A DNA stretch of 64,000 bases, taken from Ruegeria denitrificans (GTDB lineage: Bacteria; Pseudomonadota; Alphaproteobacteria; Rhodobacterales; Rhodobacteraceae). The DNA is taken from NCBI RefSeq assembly GCF_001458295.1, contig NZ_CYUD01000006.1, forward strand, positions 226,833 to 290,832, in the 5' to 3' direction. The translations under genes and the position numbers were made by a program. Below, piece by piece: positions 1 through 8,757 of the stretch; position 1 is the first letter of the stretch; every line of letters starts with the position of its first letter. The notes beneath the pieces were generated by a model. The model had not been told where the DNA came from, searched no databases, and saw nothing but the letters and a program-made list of their open reading frames with translations.

Positions 1-1
1 G

Positions 2-85
2 GAACAGAGCACGTTCAGCCGCGCCTTCAAGCGCTGGGTTGGCCAGGCTCCGGCACGATTCAGGCAGCAGGCGACCTCCGACTAG
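2..85 (+). CDS. C-terminal end of an AraC/XylS-type regulator (partial)
   Basis: The window opens inside a reading frame that ends at TAG 83-85. The visible residues (STFSRAFKRWVGQAP followed by a short Arg/Gln-rich tail) match the last helix-turn-helix of AraC/XylS proteins, where S-x-F-x-R-x-F-K-R and G-x-x-P are typical. The sensor domain lies outside the window, so the ligand is unknown. The gene points toward the exported hydrolase cluster and could control it, but that is inference. Confidence 0.7.
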   Translation, partial: EQSTFSRAFKRWVGQAPARFRQQATSD

Positions 86-246
86 GCACACACCTCAAGA
101 CCACATGGCAGGTTCGGCCAAAACCTTGGCAGGGCGGGCCGATACCTCAATCGATGTGGCGCCTAACTTCTTCTTTGTCAGATCCACCTGGGGCGCTCCC
201 GAGTAAAGCAAACCCATTTGCCCCTCTCAGACAAAGGAAATTTTCA

Positions 247-1113
247 ATGAGCAATCATGACCACAAACATGGAGCAAGCTGCGCTTGCGACGTCACGCCC
301 GAACGCGTTGATATGGCGCGCCGGCGACTCTTGCAACAAGCCGCCGGTGCGGCCGCGGCAGGTACAACAATAGTGGCTGGCGGGCAGGCCCTTGCCGCGA
401 CCGACGAAGCACGCGCCTACTATGCTGACCCGGAAAATCCAGGCCTTCCCCAAATCGACATGACCATTGAGCCGGGGCGTACTGCGCTTGTGGTGACCGA
501 CCCCCAGATTGATTTTTTGTCAGAGGACGGTGTGACGTGGGGTGTCGTTGGCGAAAGCGTGACCGAACAGGGCACGGTCGACAATATCGAACGGCTTTTC
601 ATTGCCGCCAAGGCTGCGGGGATGCCGGTCTTCATCTCGCCCCACTATTACTACCCGCATGACCACAAGTGGGAGTTCGAGGGCACTCTGGAAGCCACGA
701 TGCACAGCATCGGCATGTTTGACCGCCTGGGACCGCTCAATTTGGACAACTTCGAGGGCTCAGGTGCCGACTGGATGCCGCAATACAAGAAGTACATCGA
801 GGATGGCGAAACCATCATTTGCTCGCCACACAAGGTTTACAGCCCTGCTCAGAATGACCTGAACCTGCAATTGCGTAAACGCAAGATCGACAAGGTGATC
901 CTCGCGGGGATGTCGGCGAACCTGTGTACGCAGGCGCATCTCTACGAGCTGCTGGAGCTGGGCTACGAAGTCGCTGTCGTTCGCGATGCCACAGCCGGGG
1001 CCAAGGTGCCTGAAGGTGACGGGTATCTCGCCGCCATAATCAACTTCCGAATGGTCGCCAACGGCGTCTGGTGGACCGACGACGCGGTTGAGCGCATTGG
1101 CCAATCGGCCTGA
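247..1113 (+). CDS. Tat-exported isochorismatase-family cysteine hydrolase
   Basis: Isochorismatase-like cysteine hydrolases cleave amides or related C-N/C-O bonds with an Asp-Lys-Cys triad. From ATG 247 the protein is 288 aa: an N-terminal segment with RRRLLQ and an Ala-rich stretch (residues 25-50) resembling a Tat signal, a likely catalytic Asp in VVTDPQIDF (Asp85), Lys in SPHKVYSP (Lys196) and Cys in SANLCTQAH (Cys227). The start at 247 is preferred over 154 because AAAGGAAA lies at 234-241 and the frame upstream is not family-like. A Tat signal on this family is uncommon and suggests periplasmic action. It is followed at 48 bp by a secreted YHS protein, so they may be co-transcribed. The substrate is unknown. 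Confidence 0.8.
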   Translation: MSNHDHKHGASCACDVTPERVDMARRRLLQQAAGAAAAGTTIVAGGQALAATDEARAYYADPENPGLPQIDMTIEPGRTALVVTDPQIDFLSEDGVTWGVVGESVTEQGTVDNIERLFIAAKAAGMPVFISPHYYYPHDHKWEFEGTLEATMHSIGMFDRLGPLNLDNFEGSGADWMPQYKKYIEDGETIICSPHKVYSPAQNDLNLQLRKRKIDKVILAGMSANLCTQAHLYELLELGYEVAVVRDATAGAKVPEGDGYLAAIINFRMVANGVWWTDDAVERIGQSA

Positions 1114-1161
1114 CCCAAATCGATCTTCAAATTTGATCCTGACATCCTGAAAGGACATATC

Positions 1162-1647
1162 ATGACACGCATCTTTACATTTACCGCACTTACAACAGCG
1201 TTGACTCTCGCCCTGGCGGCGGCGGCATTGGCTGACGATGAATACAACGTTTCGAACAGTCTTACCTTGACCGGGCAGCCCCTCGGCATGCATGGCGTCG
1301 ATCCTGTGTCGATGTTTGAAGCCGATAATCCTGAGATGGGCAACGCCACTTACACGTCGACCCATGATGGTGTGGACTACTATTTTGCGTCGCAAGCGGC
1401 GCAAGCTACATTCGAAGCGGATCCGGCGGCACATCTGCCTCAATTCGGCGGGTTCTGCGCCTTTGGCGTCTATGTAGGCAAGAAGCTTGATGGCGATGTT
1501 CGGTATGCCGATATCGTGGACAACAAGCTCTATCTCTTTGTGAATGAGGACATCTTCAAGAAGTACCTTGAGGACAAAGAGACCGTGATCCAAGGCGCCC
1601 ATGCCAAGTGGACAGACATCCACCACACGCCTGTCGGCAGCCTTTGA
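1162..1647 (+). CDS. Exported YHS-domain-like protein
   Basis: The 161-residue product starts with a clear Sec signal peptide (hydrophobic core about residues 5-22, cleavage likely after ALA). The mature part has the pattern of YHS-type domains: GVDPVSMFEAD, then YYFASQAAQATFEADPAAHLPQFGGFCAFGV. The YHS fold is a small treble-clef-like module associated with metal handling or ion transport, and free-standing secreted forms are common in marine bacteria. An SD (AAAGGA) precedes ATG 1162. It sits between the cysteine hydrolase and the AhpD-like gene. Function is not known beyond the fold; a periplasmic metal or redox role is inference. Confidence 0.75.
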   Translation: MTRIFTFTALTTALTLALAAAALADDEYNVSNSLTLTGQPLGMHGVDPVSMFEADNPEMGNATYTSTHDGVDYYFASQAAQATFEADPAAHLPQFGGFCAFGVYVGKKLDGDVRYADIVDNKLYLFVNEDIFKKYLEDKETVIQGAHAKWTDIHHTPVGSL

Positions 1648-1784
1648 TCGAGGAATTTGGTGGCTTTTGCCGGTCGGAGCCACCGCTGCCTCTCCCCTCC
1701 CCAAAAGGCCGGCATTTCTCCAAGACGCCCTGTCCGCAATGACAATTCGCGTGCGTCGAAAACTCTTCCCAAAGGAAACCAGAC

Positions 1785-2354
1785 ATGACTGATTTTGAGA
1801 CCTATACAATCGCCTCCGCCCCAGATGCGGCGAAACCAATTCTGGAAGCATCGCTGAAAGGGTATGGCTTTGTCCCCAACCTTTATGCCGCCATGGCCGA
1901 AGCTCCCGCAATTCTGGAAGGCTACACAACACTTTCCAGCATCTTCGGGAAGACCAGCCTGTCAGAGACTGAGCGCCAGATAATACTGATGACTAACAAC
2001 CGGTTAAACGGGTGCAAGTACTGCATGGCCGCCCATACCACGCTTTCGCAGATGGCAGGAGTCCCCGAGGACGTCATCGCAGCACTACGCGATGGCAGCC
2101 CTATCGCCGACCCCAAATTGGAAGCACTGCGCAAATTCGTCATCGTGATCAACGAAAGCCGAGGCTGGCCCAGCGACGCACAGGTCGAGGCGTTTCTGAC
2201 GGCTGGCTATACCCGCCAGACCATGCTGGAAGTCATCCTTGGCACAGCGTTGAAAATCCTGTCGAACTATACGAACCATGTGGCGGAAACGGCTTTGGAT
2301 GATGCGTTTGTCCCAAATGCATGGACCGCCTCATCCGCGGCGGCGGCTGAATAG
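1785..2354 (+). CDS. Carboxymuconolactone decarboxylase / AhpD-like protein
   Basis: This 189 aa protein carries CKYCMAAH in the context NRLNGCKYCMAAHTTLSQMAGVP, the CxxCxxxH redox site of AhpD-like alkylhydroperoxidases. The rest is predicted helical, as usual for the family. These proteins reduce peroxides or act as thiol oxidoreductases; others are decarboxylases lacking the cysteines, so a redox function is favoured. ATG 1785 is preceded by AAAGGAAA. It converges with the LysR gene on the other strand, and the 30 bp between them shows no clear terminator. Confidence 0.85.
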   Translation: MTDFETYTIASAPDAAKPILEASLKGYGFVPNLYAAMAEAPAILEGYTTLSSIFGKTSLSETERQIILMTNNRLNGCKYCMAAHTTLSQMAGVPEDVIAALRDGSPIADPKLEALRKFVIVINESRGWPSDAQVEAFLTAGYTRQTMLEVILGTALKILSNYTNHVAETALDDAFVPNAWTASSAAAAE

Positions 2355-2384
2355 CGCGATTTTGCCTAATTGTTGGTCTTGCGC

Positions 2385-3302
2385 TTAGGCCTGAGTTTGG
2401 TTCTGGCCAATAAGGGAATCCGATTTGAGACGTTCGACCGCAAAATCAACAAAAGCGCGTACCTTCGCAGACACTGTTCGACCCTCTTGATGCACAAGAT
2501 GGATGGGAACCTCGGGTGGCTCATATGACTTCATGACAGTCTTGAGCCGCCCATCTGCAATGTAGGGTGCCACCTGATACGACAAAAGCCGTCCGATCCC
2601 ATGACCTTGCAACGCCAACTCAATCACGGCGTCATTAGTATTCATGCTGATGCGTGGGTTCACTCGTTTGGTTATGCTCTTTCTACCGCTTTGAAAATGC
2701 CATTGGGCGGATGCATTCAGGGCAGTAGAATTAATGATCGCGTGGCAGGACAAATCATCCGGAGTTTCAGGTTTGCCATGCGATTCAAGGTAAGATGGCG
2801 ACGCAAATAGTATCTGATTTACCGCACCGCACCTAACGGCCATCAAACTGGAATCAGCGAGGTTGCCAATTCTGATACCAACGTCGAGACCCTCATCAAT
2901 CAGATTTACTACGCGGTCCACATAAAGCGTGCGTGCCGATAGCTTCGGATAAAGATCCAGAAATTCGCCCAGAAGCGGAGTGATGAACATACGACCAAAC
3001 AAGACCGATGCGGTGACACTTAGTTCCCCGGTGGGTTCGGCATAGGAACCGAAAGCGGCGCGCTCGGCCTCTTCAAGATCAGCCAAAATACGTCTGGCAT
3101 CCTCAATAAACCTTTGTCCACTATCAGTCAGCATCACCGAGCGCGTGGTGCGCACAAAAAGACGGATCCCCAGGCTGTCCTCAAGCATGGAAACCATTCG
3201 GGTCACTGTTGGCGGTGACATGTTGAGGTGGCGGGCCGCCGCGGCAAAACCTTTCAACTCGGCCACCTTCACAAAGACGTTTAGCGCGTGAAATCGGTCC
3301 AC
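2385..3302 (-). CDS. LysR-family transcriptional regulator
   Basis: The N-terminal winged helix-turn-helix (FVKVAELKGFAAAARHLNMSPPTVTRMVSMLEDSLGIRLF) is characteristic of LysR proteins, followed by a periplasmic-binding-like effector domain (about residues 90-295). The frame opens at ATG 3338, but I prefer GTG 3302: the family normally starts a few residues before FHALNVFV, GGAA lies 7-8 bases upstream, and this leaves the palindrome at 3307-3327 outside the coding region. The gene is divergent from the FMN-binding protein gene at 3421, the classic LysR arrangement, so that gene and perhaps the hydrolase and PhzF genes after it are likely targets. The inducer is unknown. Confidence 0.88.
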   Translation of the reverse strand: MDRFHALNVFVKVAELKGFAAAARHLNMSPPTVTRMVSMLEDSLGIRLFVRTTRSVMLTDSGQRFIEDARRILADLEEAERAAFGSYAEPTGELSVTASVLFGRMFITPLLGEFLDLYPKLSARTLYVDRVVNLIDEGLDVGIRIGNLADSSLMAVRCGAVNQILFASPSYLESHGKPETPDDLSCHAIINSTALNASAQWHFQSGRKSITKRVNPRISMNTNDAVIELALQGHGIGRLLSYQVAPYIADGRLKTVMKSYEPPEVPIHLVHQEGRTVSAKVRAFVDFAVERLKSDSLIGQNQTQA

Positions 3303-3306
3303 AGCA

Positions 3307-3327
3307 TTATTCCACTTTTTGGAATAA
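3307..3327. promoter_or_regulatory. Inverted repeat in the LysR/FMN-binding-protein divergent promoter
   Basis: TTATTCCA(N5)TGGAATAA is a perfect 8 bp inverted repeat containing T-N11-A, as expected for a LysR-family box. It lies just upstream of the GTG proposed for the LysR gene and about 95 bp from the divergent ATG at 3421. Its role as operator for autoregulation and divergent control is inferred. Confidence 0.55.
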
Positions 3328-3420
3328 TATATTGCCAAGTATCTGAATTCCGCAACATAGAAGCTCTGATTAACTTCACCTCAGTCCCAGGGCATCGCCC
3401 AGACCGAGATGGAGAATTCA

Positions 3421-4047
3421 ATGGCACGACCCTTTGCAGAGATCAGCTTCACGCCTTCCGTGCGCGAAACGCAGGCCAAAAATGGTTCAGCGAACGGCTA
3501 CGCGAAGTTTCTGGAAGGCACCCGTCACGAGGACCTGATCAGCCCGATTGAGGCCAGCTTCATCGCGCAAAGGGACGGCTTCTATCAGGCCACGGTCTCA
3601 GAAACCGGCTGGCCTTATGTGCAATTCCGCGGCGGTCCAACGGGTTTTCTGAAAGTGTTGGATGAACGGACACTTGCCTATGCCGATTTCCGCGGCAACC
3701 GGCAGTATCTCAGCACTGGGAATCTGCTGGGCAATGACCGCATCTCGCTGATCCTGATGGACTACCCCAATCAGAAGCGTCTCAAGATCTGGGGTCGGGC
3801 GATGATCATTGGTGCCGAGGACGATCCGGCCTTGATGCAGCGCCTGAGAGCGCCGGACTATCGCGCTGACCCGGAGCGGGCGGTTGTGATCAAGCTTGAA
3901 GCGATGGACTGGAACTGCCCGCAGCACATCCCCCAACGCCTGACCTTTGAAGAGTTTGAAGATTATCTGGCCCCGTTTCGCACTGAGCTGGCAGCGCTGA
4001 AAGCACGAAACGCAAGGCTCGAAGCGTCGCTCGGACAGCAAAACTGA
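3421..4047 (+). CDS. Pyridoxamine 5'-phosphate oxidase-like FMN-binding protein
   Basis: The 208 aa product has the split-barrel flavin-binding pattern: FIAQRDGFYQATVSETGWPYVQFRGGPTGFLKVLD (about residues 45-80) and FRGNRQYLSTGNL, followed by LILMDYPNQKRLKIWGRA. These match general-stress/PNPOx-like proteins that bind FMN or F420-type cofactors. The start at 3421 has GGAG six bases upstream; the frame opens at 3409. The C-terminus (LAALKARNARLEASL) is short, charged and helical. It is the first gene divergent from the LysR regulator and is followed at 60 bp by an exported alpha/beta hydrolase. Substrate unknown. Confidence 0.8.
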   Translation: MARPFAEISFTPSVRETQAKNGSANGYAKFLEGTRHEDLISPIEASFIAQRDGFYQATVSETGWPYVQFRGGPTGFLKVLDERTLAYADFRGNRQYLSTGNLLGNDRISLILMDYPNQKRLKIWGRAMIIGAEDDPALMQRLRAPDYRADPERAVVIKLEAMDWNCPQHIPQRLTFEEFEDYLAPFRTELAALKARNARLEASLGQQN

Positions 4048-4107
4048 CCCGTGTCAATCCTGGCGTGTTCAGACGCGCCCCCCGTAACCCAATGAAAGGA
4101 AACACCC

Positions 4108-5088
4108 ATGTCGCGCAATTTGAAATCCATCCTGAGCGCCAGCATTCTCGCGCTTTCAATCGCTGCACCAATTGCACTAGCTCCTGCAATCGCAGCAGGG
4201 ACCGGAATTGAGGCCACGCGGGCCGTCTATTTCCGCACCGAACAAATCGACGAAGTCAGTATCGCTTATCGTGAGGCCGGAGATCCGAGCAGGCCCACCG
4301 TCCTGCTGCTTCATGGCTTTCCGACTTCCTCGCATATGTTCCGTAACCTTATCCCGGAACTGGCCAAGAACTACCACGTGATCGCGCCCGATTTCCCCGG
4401 ATTTGGCGGGTCGGACATGCCGATGGCCGAAAACTTCGAGTATTCTTTCGCAAATATCTCTGGAATGATGACGGCGCTGCTCGACCGGAAAGGTATCGAT
4501 CAATACGCGGTCTATCTGATGGATTACGGTGCCCCGGTTGGTTTCCGTATGTTTGCGGAACAACCCGAACGGGTCACTGGCTTTATCATTCAAAACGGGA
4601 ATGCTTATGAAGAAGGGCTGCGCGAGTTCTGGGATCCCATCAAAGCCTATTGGGCCGAGCCATCGCAAGAGAATGGCGACCAGCTTCGTGGATTCCTCAC
4701 TCTAGATGCCACCAAATGGCAGTTCACCCACGGAGTTCAAAAACCCGAGTTGATCAGCCCGGATAACTATTGGCACGTCCAATACCTGCTTGACCGCGAT
4801 GGCAATCAAGAGGTGCAACTTGAACTCTTTCTGGATTACGGCACCAACGTTGCCGAGTACCCAAAATGGCAAGCGCTGTTTCGCGAACATCAACCCCCGA
4901 CGCTGCTGATGTGGGGCAAAAATGATCACATCTTTCCGGTCGAAGGCGCCTATCCCTATCAACGCGATCTGAATGATCTCGAGTTTCATCTGCTCGATAC
5001 GGGACACTTTGCACTCGAAGAGTATGGGCCCGAGATTGCAGCGCAGATGACCGCCTTTCTGAACCGCATCACCACCGCTAGCAACTGA
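4108..5088 (+). CDS. Exported alpha/beta hydrolase, epoxide-hydrolase/dehalogenase type
   Basis: A signal peptide (residues 1-30, ending AIAAG) precedes an alpha/beta hydrolase domain. [17 protein letters not shown] supplies the oxyanion hole, [12 protein letters not shown] is typical of epoxide hydrolases and haloalkane dehalogenases, the nucleophile is Asp in [11 protein letters not shown] rather than Ser, and the catalytic His is in [11 protein letters not shown]. An Asp nucleophile fits enzymes forming an alkyl-enzyme ester. SD AAAGGAAA precedes ATG 4108. It lies between the FMN-binding protein and the PhzF-like gene, probably in one transcription unit. Substrate unknown. Confidence 0.85.
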   Translation: MSRNLKSILSASILALSIAAPIALAPAIAAGTGIEATRAVYFRTEQIDEVSIAYREAGDPSRPTVLLLHGFPTSSHMFRNLIPELAKNYHVIAPDFPGFGGSDMPMAENFEYSFANISGMMTALLDRKGIDQYAVYLMDYGAPVGFRMFAEQPERVTGFIIQNGNAYEEGLREFWDPIKAYWAEPSQENGDQLRGFLTLDATKWQFTHGVQKPELISPDNYWHVQYLLDRDGNQEVQLELFLDYGTNVAEYPKWQALFREHQPPTLLMWGKNDHIFPVEGAYPYQRDLNDLEFHLLDTGHFALEEYGPEIAAQMTAFLNRITTASN

Positions 5089-5143
5089 CGTGGAACTGGC
5101 CGCACCGCGCTCAAAGGTGCGACCTCACGCATGGAGTAAGTCA

Positions 5144-6055
5144 ATGAATACGCAAACAAATACTGCCGTAGAGGTAACAGTGGAAATCGTACACGGCTTT
5201 GTCGACGGTGGCGCCGGAGGAAATCCCGCAGGCGTCGTCCTGGACGCTGATGAATTGAGCGAACAGGATATGCAAGCCGTTGCGGCAAGGGTTGGATTGT
5301 CCGAAACGGCCTTTGTCTCTCGGTCTGAGACTGAAGGCTTCAAACTTGATTTCTTCACACCAAACCGGCGCATTGCTCATTGCGGTCACGCAACAATCGC
5401 CGCCTTCTCGCGCCTTGATGCGCTAGGCCGGATTCCCAATCCCAACACCTCGAAGGAGACGGTTGATGGGCCGAGGCGCATACTCATGAAAGAAGGTGCC
5501 GCCTATATGGAACAACTGGCCCCAAAATACGCGATACCAGAGGAATGGGCGGAAAAGGGTGTAAGCATCGACGAAGTACTGAACTCCCTTGGGATCAGCA
5601 GACATCAACTTGATCAGGAGATCCCACCGGTTTTGGTCAATACCGGCAACAGTTTCATTGTTATCGGCCTCGCTTATGCCGAAGGTCTTGCCAAGGTGAA
5701 ACCAGATTTCGCCAAAATCACACAAATCAGCGAACAACTGGATCTGATCGGCTATTACGTCTTTACAACAGACCCATCAGCGACCAACCGAAACGCGACA
5801 ACCCGCATGTTTGCGCCCAGATATGCGATTGAAGAAGAAGCCGCGACGGGGATGGCTGCGGGGCCTTTAGCGTGTGTATTGCACGACTTTGTCGGATCAT
5901 CTCAACGATCATTTCAAATCGAACAAGGGGTGTTTATGAACCCGGCGAGTCCGAGCCTGATAAAAATCGATCTGGAAATCGATAATGGAACAATCTCTGG
6001 CCTCATGGCAGGTGGTTTCGGCAAAGTCATGTGCTCGCGTCGAATTGTTTTCTAG
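5144..6055 (+). CDS. PhzF-family isomerase/epimerase
   Basis: PhzF-family proteins have two similar diaminopimelate-epimerase-like halves. Visible motifs are the family N-terminus (VDGGAGGNPAGVVLDADELS), LSETAFV and the substrate-loop FFTPNRRIAHCGHATIAAF in the first half, and MFAPRYAIEEEAATGMAAGPLACVL in the second. From ATG 5144 (GGAG upstream) the protein is 303 aa, the normal size, with an intact C-terminus. No phenazine genes are nearby, so it is a PhzF paralogue of unknown substrate. The downstream 318 bp before the IS110 transposase hold no gene. Confidence 0.88.
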   Translation: MNTQTNTAVEVTVEIVHGFVDGGAGGNPAGVVLDADELSEQDMQAVAARVGLSETAFVSRSETEGFKLDFFTPNRRIAHCGHATIAAFSRLDALGRIPNPNTSKETVDGPRRILMKEGAAYMEQLAPKYAIPEEWAEKGVSIDEVLNSLGISRHQLDQEIPPVLVNTGNSFIVIGLAYAEGLAKVKPDFAKITQISEQLDLIGYYVFTTDPSATNRNATTRMFAPRYAIEEEAATGMAAGPLACVLHDFVGSSQRSFQIEQGVFMNPASPSLIKIDLEIDNGTISGLMAGGFGKVMCSRRIVF

Positions 6056-6373
6056 CGTGGCGCTCGCGGCGAATGGCGGGCTGCAACGCAGCAACGACGC
6101 CCATCGGGCGACGTCCGAATTGGGCCGTCCGCTGAATTTTGCAAAGTTCTCTATCTGCGGTTTCGATTTCAAGGGCGGATTTAGGTCGCATCGGGCTCAT
6201 GGTTCTCTCCGGGGTCGAACGAGCCGCCCCACAATGGCGTTGGTGACGGGATGCCTTCCAAAAGTCCGCTGCGAAGTCGCCTTTTAAGGCGCATCGACTT
6301 TGCATCACGAGGTCATCCGGTCTCCGTCCCGATAGGACCAGTTTCCGCAGTTTGCGGAACTCTGTGTTTCAAA
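6056..6373. other. Gene-free stretch between the PhzF-like gene and the IS110 transposase
   Basis: No convincing frame is present here. The transposase is on the minus strand, so this stretch is downstream of it and may contain that end of the insertion element. IS110 elements often lack clear inverted repeats, and I could not place the boundary. Confidence 0.5.
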
Positions 6374-7417
6374 TCATGCGGGCAAAGCCTCCTTTGTCCA
6401 GGCAAACTCGGTCCCATCTCGCCAAAGCCGGGTCAGGATGACCGCCATCTTGCGCGCAGTCGCGACCGTCGCTTTTTTGAGCCCTTTGCGTTGCACAAGC
6501 CGCATTGCCCAACCCTTCAACGGGCTGAACTTTGCGACCCGTTGGATGAGTATGTTCGCAGCCTCATAAAGCAGCTTGCGCATGCTTTGGTCACCGCGTT
6601 TAGAAATACGACCGGACCAATCGGTTTCGCCTGATTGGTAGCGTCTCGGCGTCAATCCTAGATACGCACCGACATCCACCGCACGCCGGAAACGTGTTGC
6701 GTCGTCAATGGTGGCAATAAAGCTCAGGGCTACGATAGGCCCAACCCCAGGCACGCTTGTCAGGCGCCGTGCCAGTGGGCAATCCTTTGCATATTTTTGG
6801 ATCTCGGCATCAAGGTCGGTGGTCTTATGGCAGACTGTTTCATGCACCTTGATCATCGATGCGAATACGACCTCGAGGATCGGATCACCGGAAACAATCT
6901 CGCTCAGTTGATCGCGGAAGTCGCGTCGGCTCCGTCCTTTACGCACAACGCCAAGACGGATGCCGAAGGTTTTCAAAATGCCGCGCGCCTGACCTTCGAT
7001 ATCCATGCGGATGCGAACCAGACGTTCGCGGGCTGACAAGAGCAGGCGCAGCCGGTCGCTGTTCTCACTTTTGATATGTACCTCGCGATACCAGCCGGTT
7101 CGCGCCAACTGAGCTAGCGCCTCCGCATCCGAGCGATCTGACTTGTTCATACGAGCCGACAGAGCTTTGTGTGCCGCACGGGCGTCAATACACACCACCG
7201 GCACGCCACGGCGATCAAGCTCGCGTGAGAGCCAAATGGACAGCGGCCCAGACTCATGCACGATCCGTTCAACGCAGTCAGCATTTAGATAAATCGTCTT
7301 GATGATCTCATCCGGGTCAGTCGAGCACTCACCCTCAAAAACGCGCGTGCCATCCTCTTGCAGAACACACACTGCGCAATTGGTCAGGGACACGTCTAAG
7401 CCAACATAGTTTTTCAT
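6374..7417 (-). CDS. IS110-family transposase
   Basis: This 347 aa protein has both IS110 domains: an N-terminal RuvC-like DEDD nuclease domain (Asp8 in YVGLDVS, Glu55 in VHESGPL, and an NKSDRSDAEAL motif with Asp94/Asp97) and a C-terminal Tnp20 domain (SVPGVGPIVALSFIATI; GLTPRRYQSGETDW; SKRGDQSMRKLLYEAA, the last carrying the Ser typical of this domain). IS110 recombinases act with an element-encoded bridge RNA that selects target and donor. The reading frame is intact, so it may be active. It separates the hydrolase cluster from the EamA transporter. Confidence 0.95.
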   Translation of the reverse strand: MKNYVGLDVSLTNCAVCVLQEDGTRVFEGECSTDPDEIIKTIYLNADCVERIVHESGPLSIWLSRELDRRGVPVVCIDARAAHKALSARMNKSDRSDAEALAQLARTGWYREVHIKSENSDRLRLLLSARERLVRIRMDIEGQARGILKTFGIRLGVVRKGRSRRDFRDQLSEIVSGDPILEVVFASMIKVHETVCHKTTDLDAEIQKYAKDCPLARRLTSVPGVGPIVALSFIATIDDATRFRRAVDVGAYLGLTPRRYQSGETDWSGRISKRGDQSMRKLLYEAANILIQRVAKFSPLKGWAMRLVQRKGLKKATVATARKMAVILTRLWRDGTEFAWTKEALPA

Positions 7418-7590
7418 GGCTGTCTCTCCTTCAGCTCAAGGTTTTCGAGATACGACAATAGCCGTTCTCACTGCCCTTGAAGCCGGATGCTCAGCAGATA
7501 CGCCATGTCCGCTGTCTGCGCGTCACTGACATTGGTGCTTTCAGCAGCTTCGGTTGGTTTGGGCTCAATATTGCCGTTCTCTGCGGATTG
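6374..7590 (-). mobile_element. IS110-family insertion sequence (limits approximate)
   Basis: The element contains the intact transposase plus an upstream non-coding segment (7418-7590 on the minus-strand 5' side), where IS110-group elements encode the bridge RNA. The right limit is set before the dispersed repeat at 7601; the left limit could extend into 6056-6373. Ends are estimates because no terminal repeat was identified. Confidence 0.5.
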
Positions 7591-7600
7591 CATGGTTGGC

Positions 7601-7663
7601 GGGTCGCAGCCCTAAGCAGACATTCTCAACATGCCTTTGCATTCTCTTAGATGCGGACAAAGC
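7601..7663 (+). repeat. Dispersed intergenic repeat, copy 1
   Basis: A diverged copy of a roughly 66 bp family, with the blocks CGCAGCCC, AGACATTC, CTTTGCA and GATGCGGACAAAGC in the same order and near-identical spacing as the copies at 8687 and 9303. It lies between the IS110 element and the EamA transporter gene. Confidence 0.65.
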
Positions 7664-7718
7664 TGTCGTTCTTCGAATCTCTAAAGACGAAATAGAAAAT
7701 GCGTGATAGCTCCAGATT

Positions 7719-8645
7719 ATGGCAACGACATCTGCGCGAAATCGACCGTCCATCCCTTACGCATTTGCGGTTTTTGGTGTTCTTTTTGCTTCAATCTGTT
7801 TCGGACTGGTTCCCTATTTCAGCCGCAACCTGACCGAACAGGGCGTCGCACCCTATGCAGTCGCATTTTATCGCTACATTGTTGCGGCGGTTCTTCTGCT
7901 TCCTGTTTTCATTTTGCACCGAAAAGAATGGCGAGAGATCACTTGGGGCCTTTCAGCTGGAGCCGTAATGGGGCTTGGGTGGATCGGGTATGTAACGGCG
8001 CTGGAGAAGTTGCCCGCATCGACAGTGGGTGTGCTTTACATGACCTATCCAGTATTCACTCTGGTCATTGCCTGGGCCGTGTTCGCCGATGCACCAACGA
8101 GGCGCGCATTGTTGGCCGCTGGTCTAATTGTGTTGGCAGCCGTCATTGCTGGCTCGCCTGCATCAGTGCCTGCGGAGCATCTACCAACTCTGCTGCTATC
8201 CCTTGCCGCCCCATTTGGGTTTGGCTTCGGAATCTGCGTTCTCGTACACAGGTTGGCACGGATCGCGCCGTTGGCACGCATCGCGTCAGTTTCTCTGGGG
8301 TCTGTTCTGGGCCTCGCGCCGCTCATCCTTGGGGCTGAAGCTGGAGAGCTGCTCCCAGAGGAACAATCCGATTGGCTTCTCATAGTTGGTATTGGACTTG
8401 TCACTGCGTTCGTACCCCAACTTATCTACACGATCTGCTCGCCCGTAATTGGCGCTTCTCAAACTGCGGTGATCGGAAGCATCGAGTTACCCACTATGTT
8501 TGCTGTGGGCTTTCTAGCCTTTGGCGAAACCATCACTTTACCTCAAGCCTTGGCATGTGCGTTAGTTCTGGGTGCAATCGCGATCACTAGAAGCCGCAAG
8601 ACGCGCACAGTATCTGCCGTTCTCGCGAAATCGCCGAAGCAGTAG
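7719..8645 (+). CDS. EamA/DMT-family transporter
   Basis: The 308 aa protein is almost entirely hydrophobic, with about ten predicted transmembrane helices in two similar halves. This is the pattern of drug/metabolite transporter (EamA) proteins: the first half has ICFGLVPYFSRNL and AVAFYRYIVAAVLLLPV, the second has LAFGETITLPQALACALVLGAIAITRSR. Such proteins export metabolites or amino acids; the substrate cannot be told. It stands alone, with dispersed-repeat copies on both sides (7601 and 8687), consistent with independent acquisition. Confidence 0.88.
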   Translation: MATTSARNRPSIPYAFAVFGVLFASICFGLVPYFSRNLTEQGVAPYAVAFYRYIVAAVLLLPVFILHRKEWREITWGLSAGAVMGLGWIGYVTALEKLPASTVGVLYMTYPVFTLVIAWAVFADAPTRRALLAAGLIVLAAVIAGSPASVPAEHLPTLLLSLAAPFGFGFGICVLVHRLARIAPLARIASVSLGSVLGLAPLILGAEAGELLPEEQSDWLLIVGIGLVTAFVPQLIYTICSPVIGASQTAVIGSIELPTMFAVGFLAFGETITLPQALACALVLGAIAITRSRKTRTVSAVLAKSPKQ

Positions 8646-8686
8646 TACCGGGCTCAGATTTACTATTTTCTAAAATCAGTTTGATA

Positions 8687-8752
8687 GACTGGTGGCAGCC
8701 CAAACCGGACTTTCGTCACGGGACTTTGCAATTTCCGAGATGCGGACAAAGC
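8687..8752 (+). repeat. Dispersed intergenic repeat, copy 2
   Basis: The best-preserved copy of the family: GACTGGTGGCAGCCCAAA, CGGACTTTCG, GACTTTGCAATTTCCGAG, ATGCGGACAAAGC. It shares its first 18 bases exactly with the copy at 9303 and is closely matched by the reverse-strand copy at 46605-46673. The two copies at 8687 and 9303 flank the SnoaL-like gene in direct orientation. Confidence 0.8.
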
Positions 8753-8757
8753 AAACC

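Noticed and set aside
760..1932. A 390-codon open frame on the minus strand opposite the cysteine hydrolase and YHS genes
   Set aside because: It is antisense to three genes with recognisable families, and its own translation shows no domain; it is a high-GC shadow.
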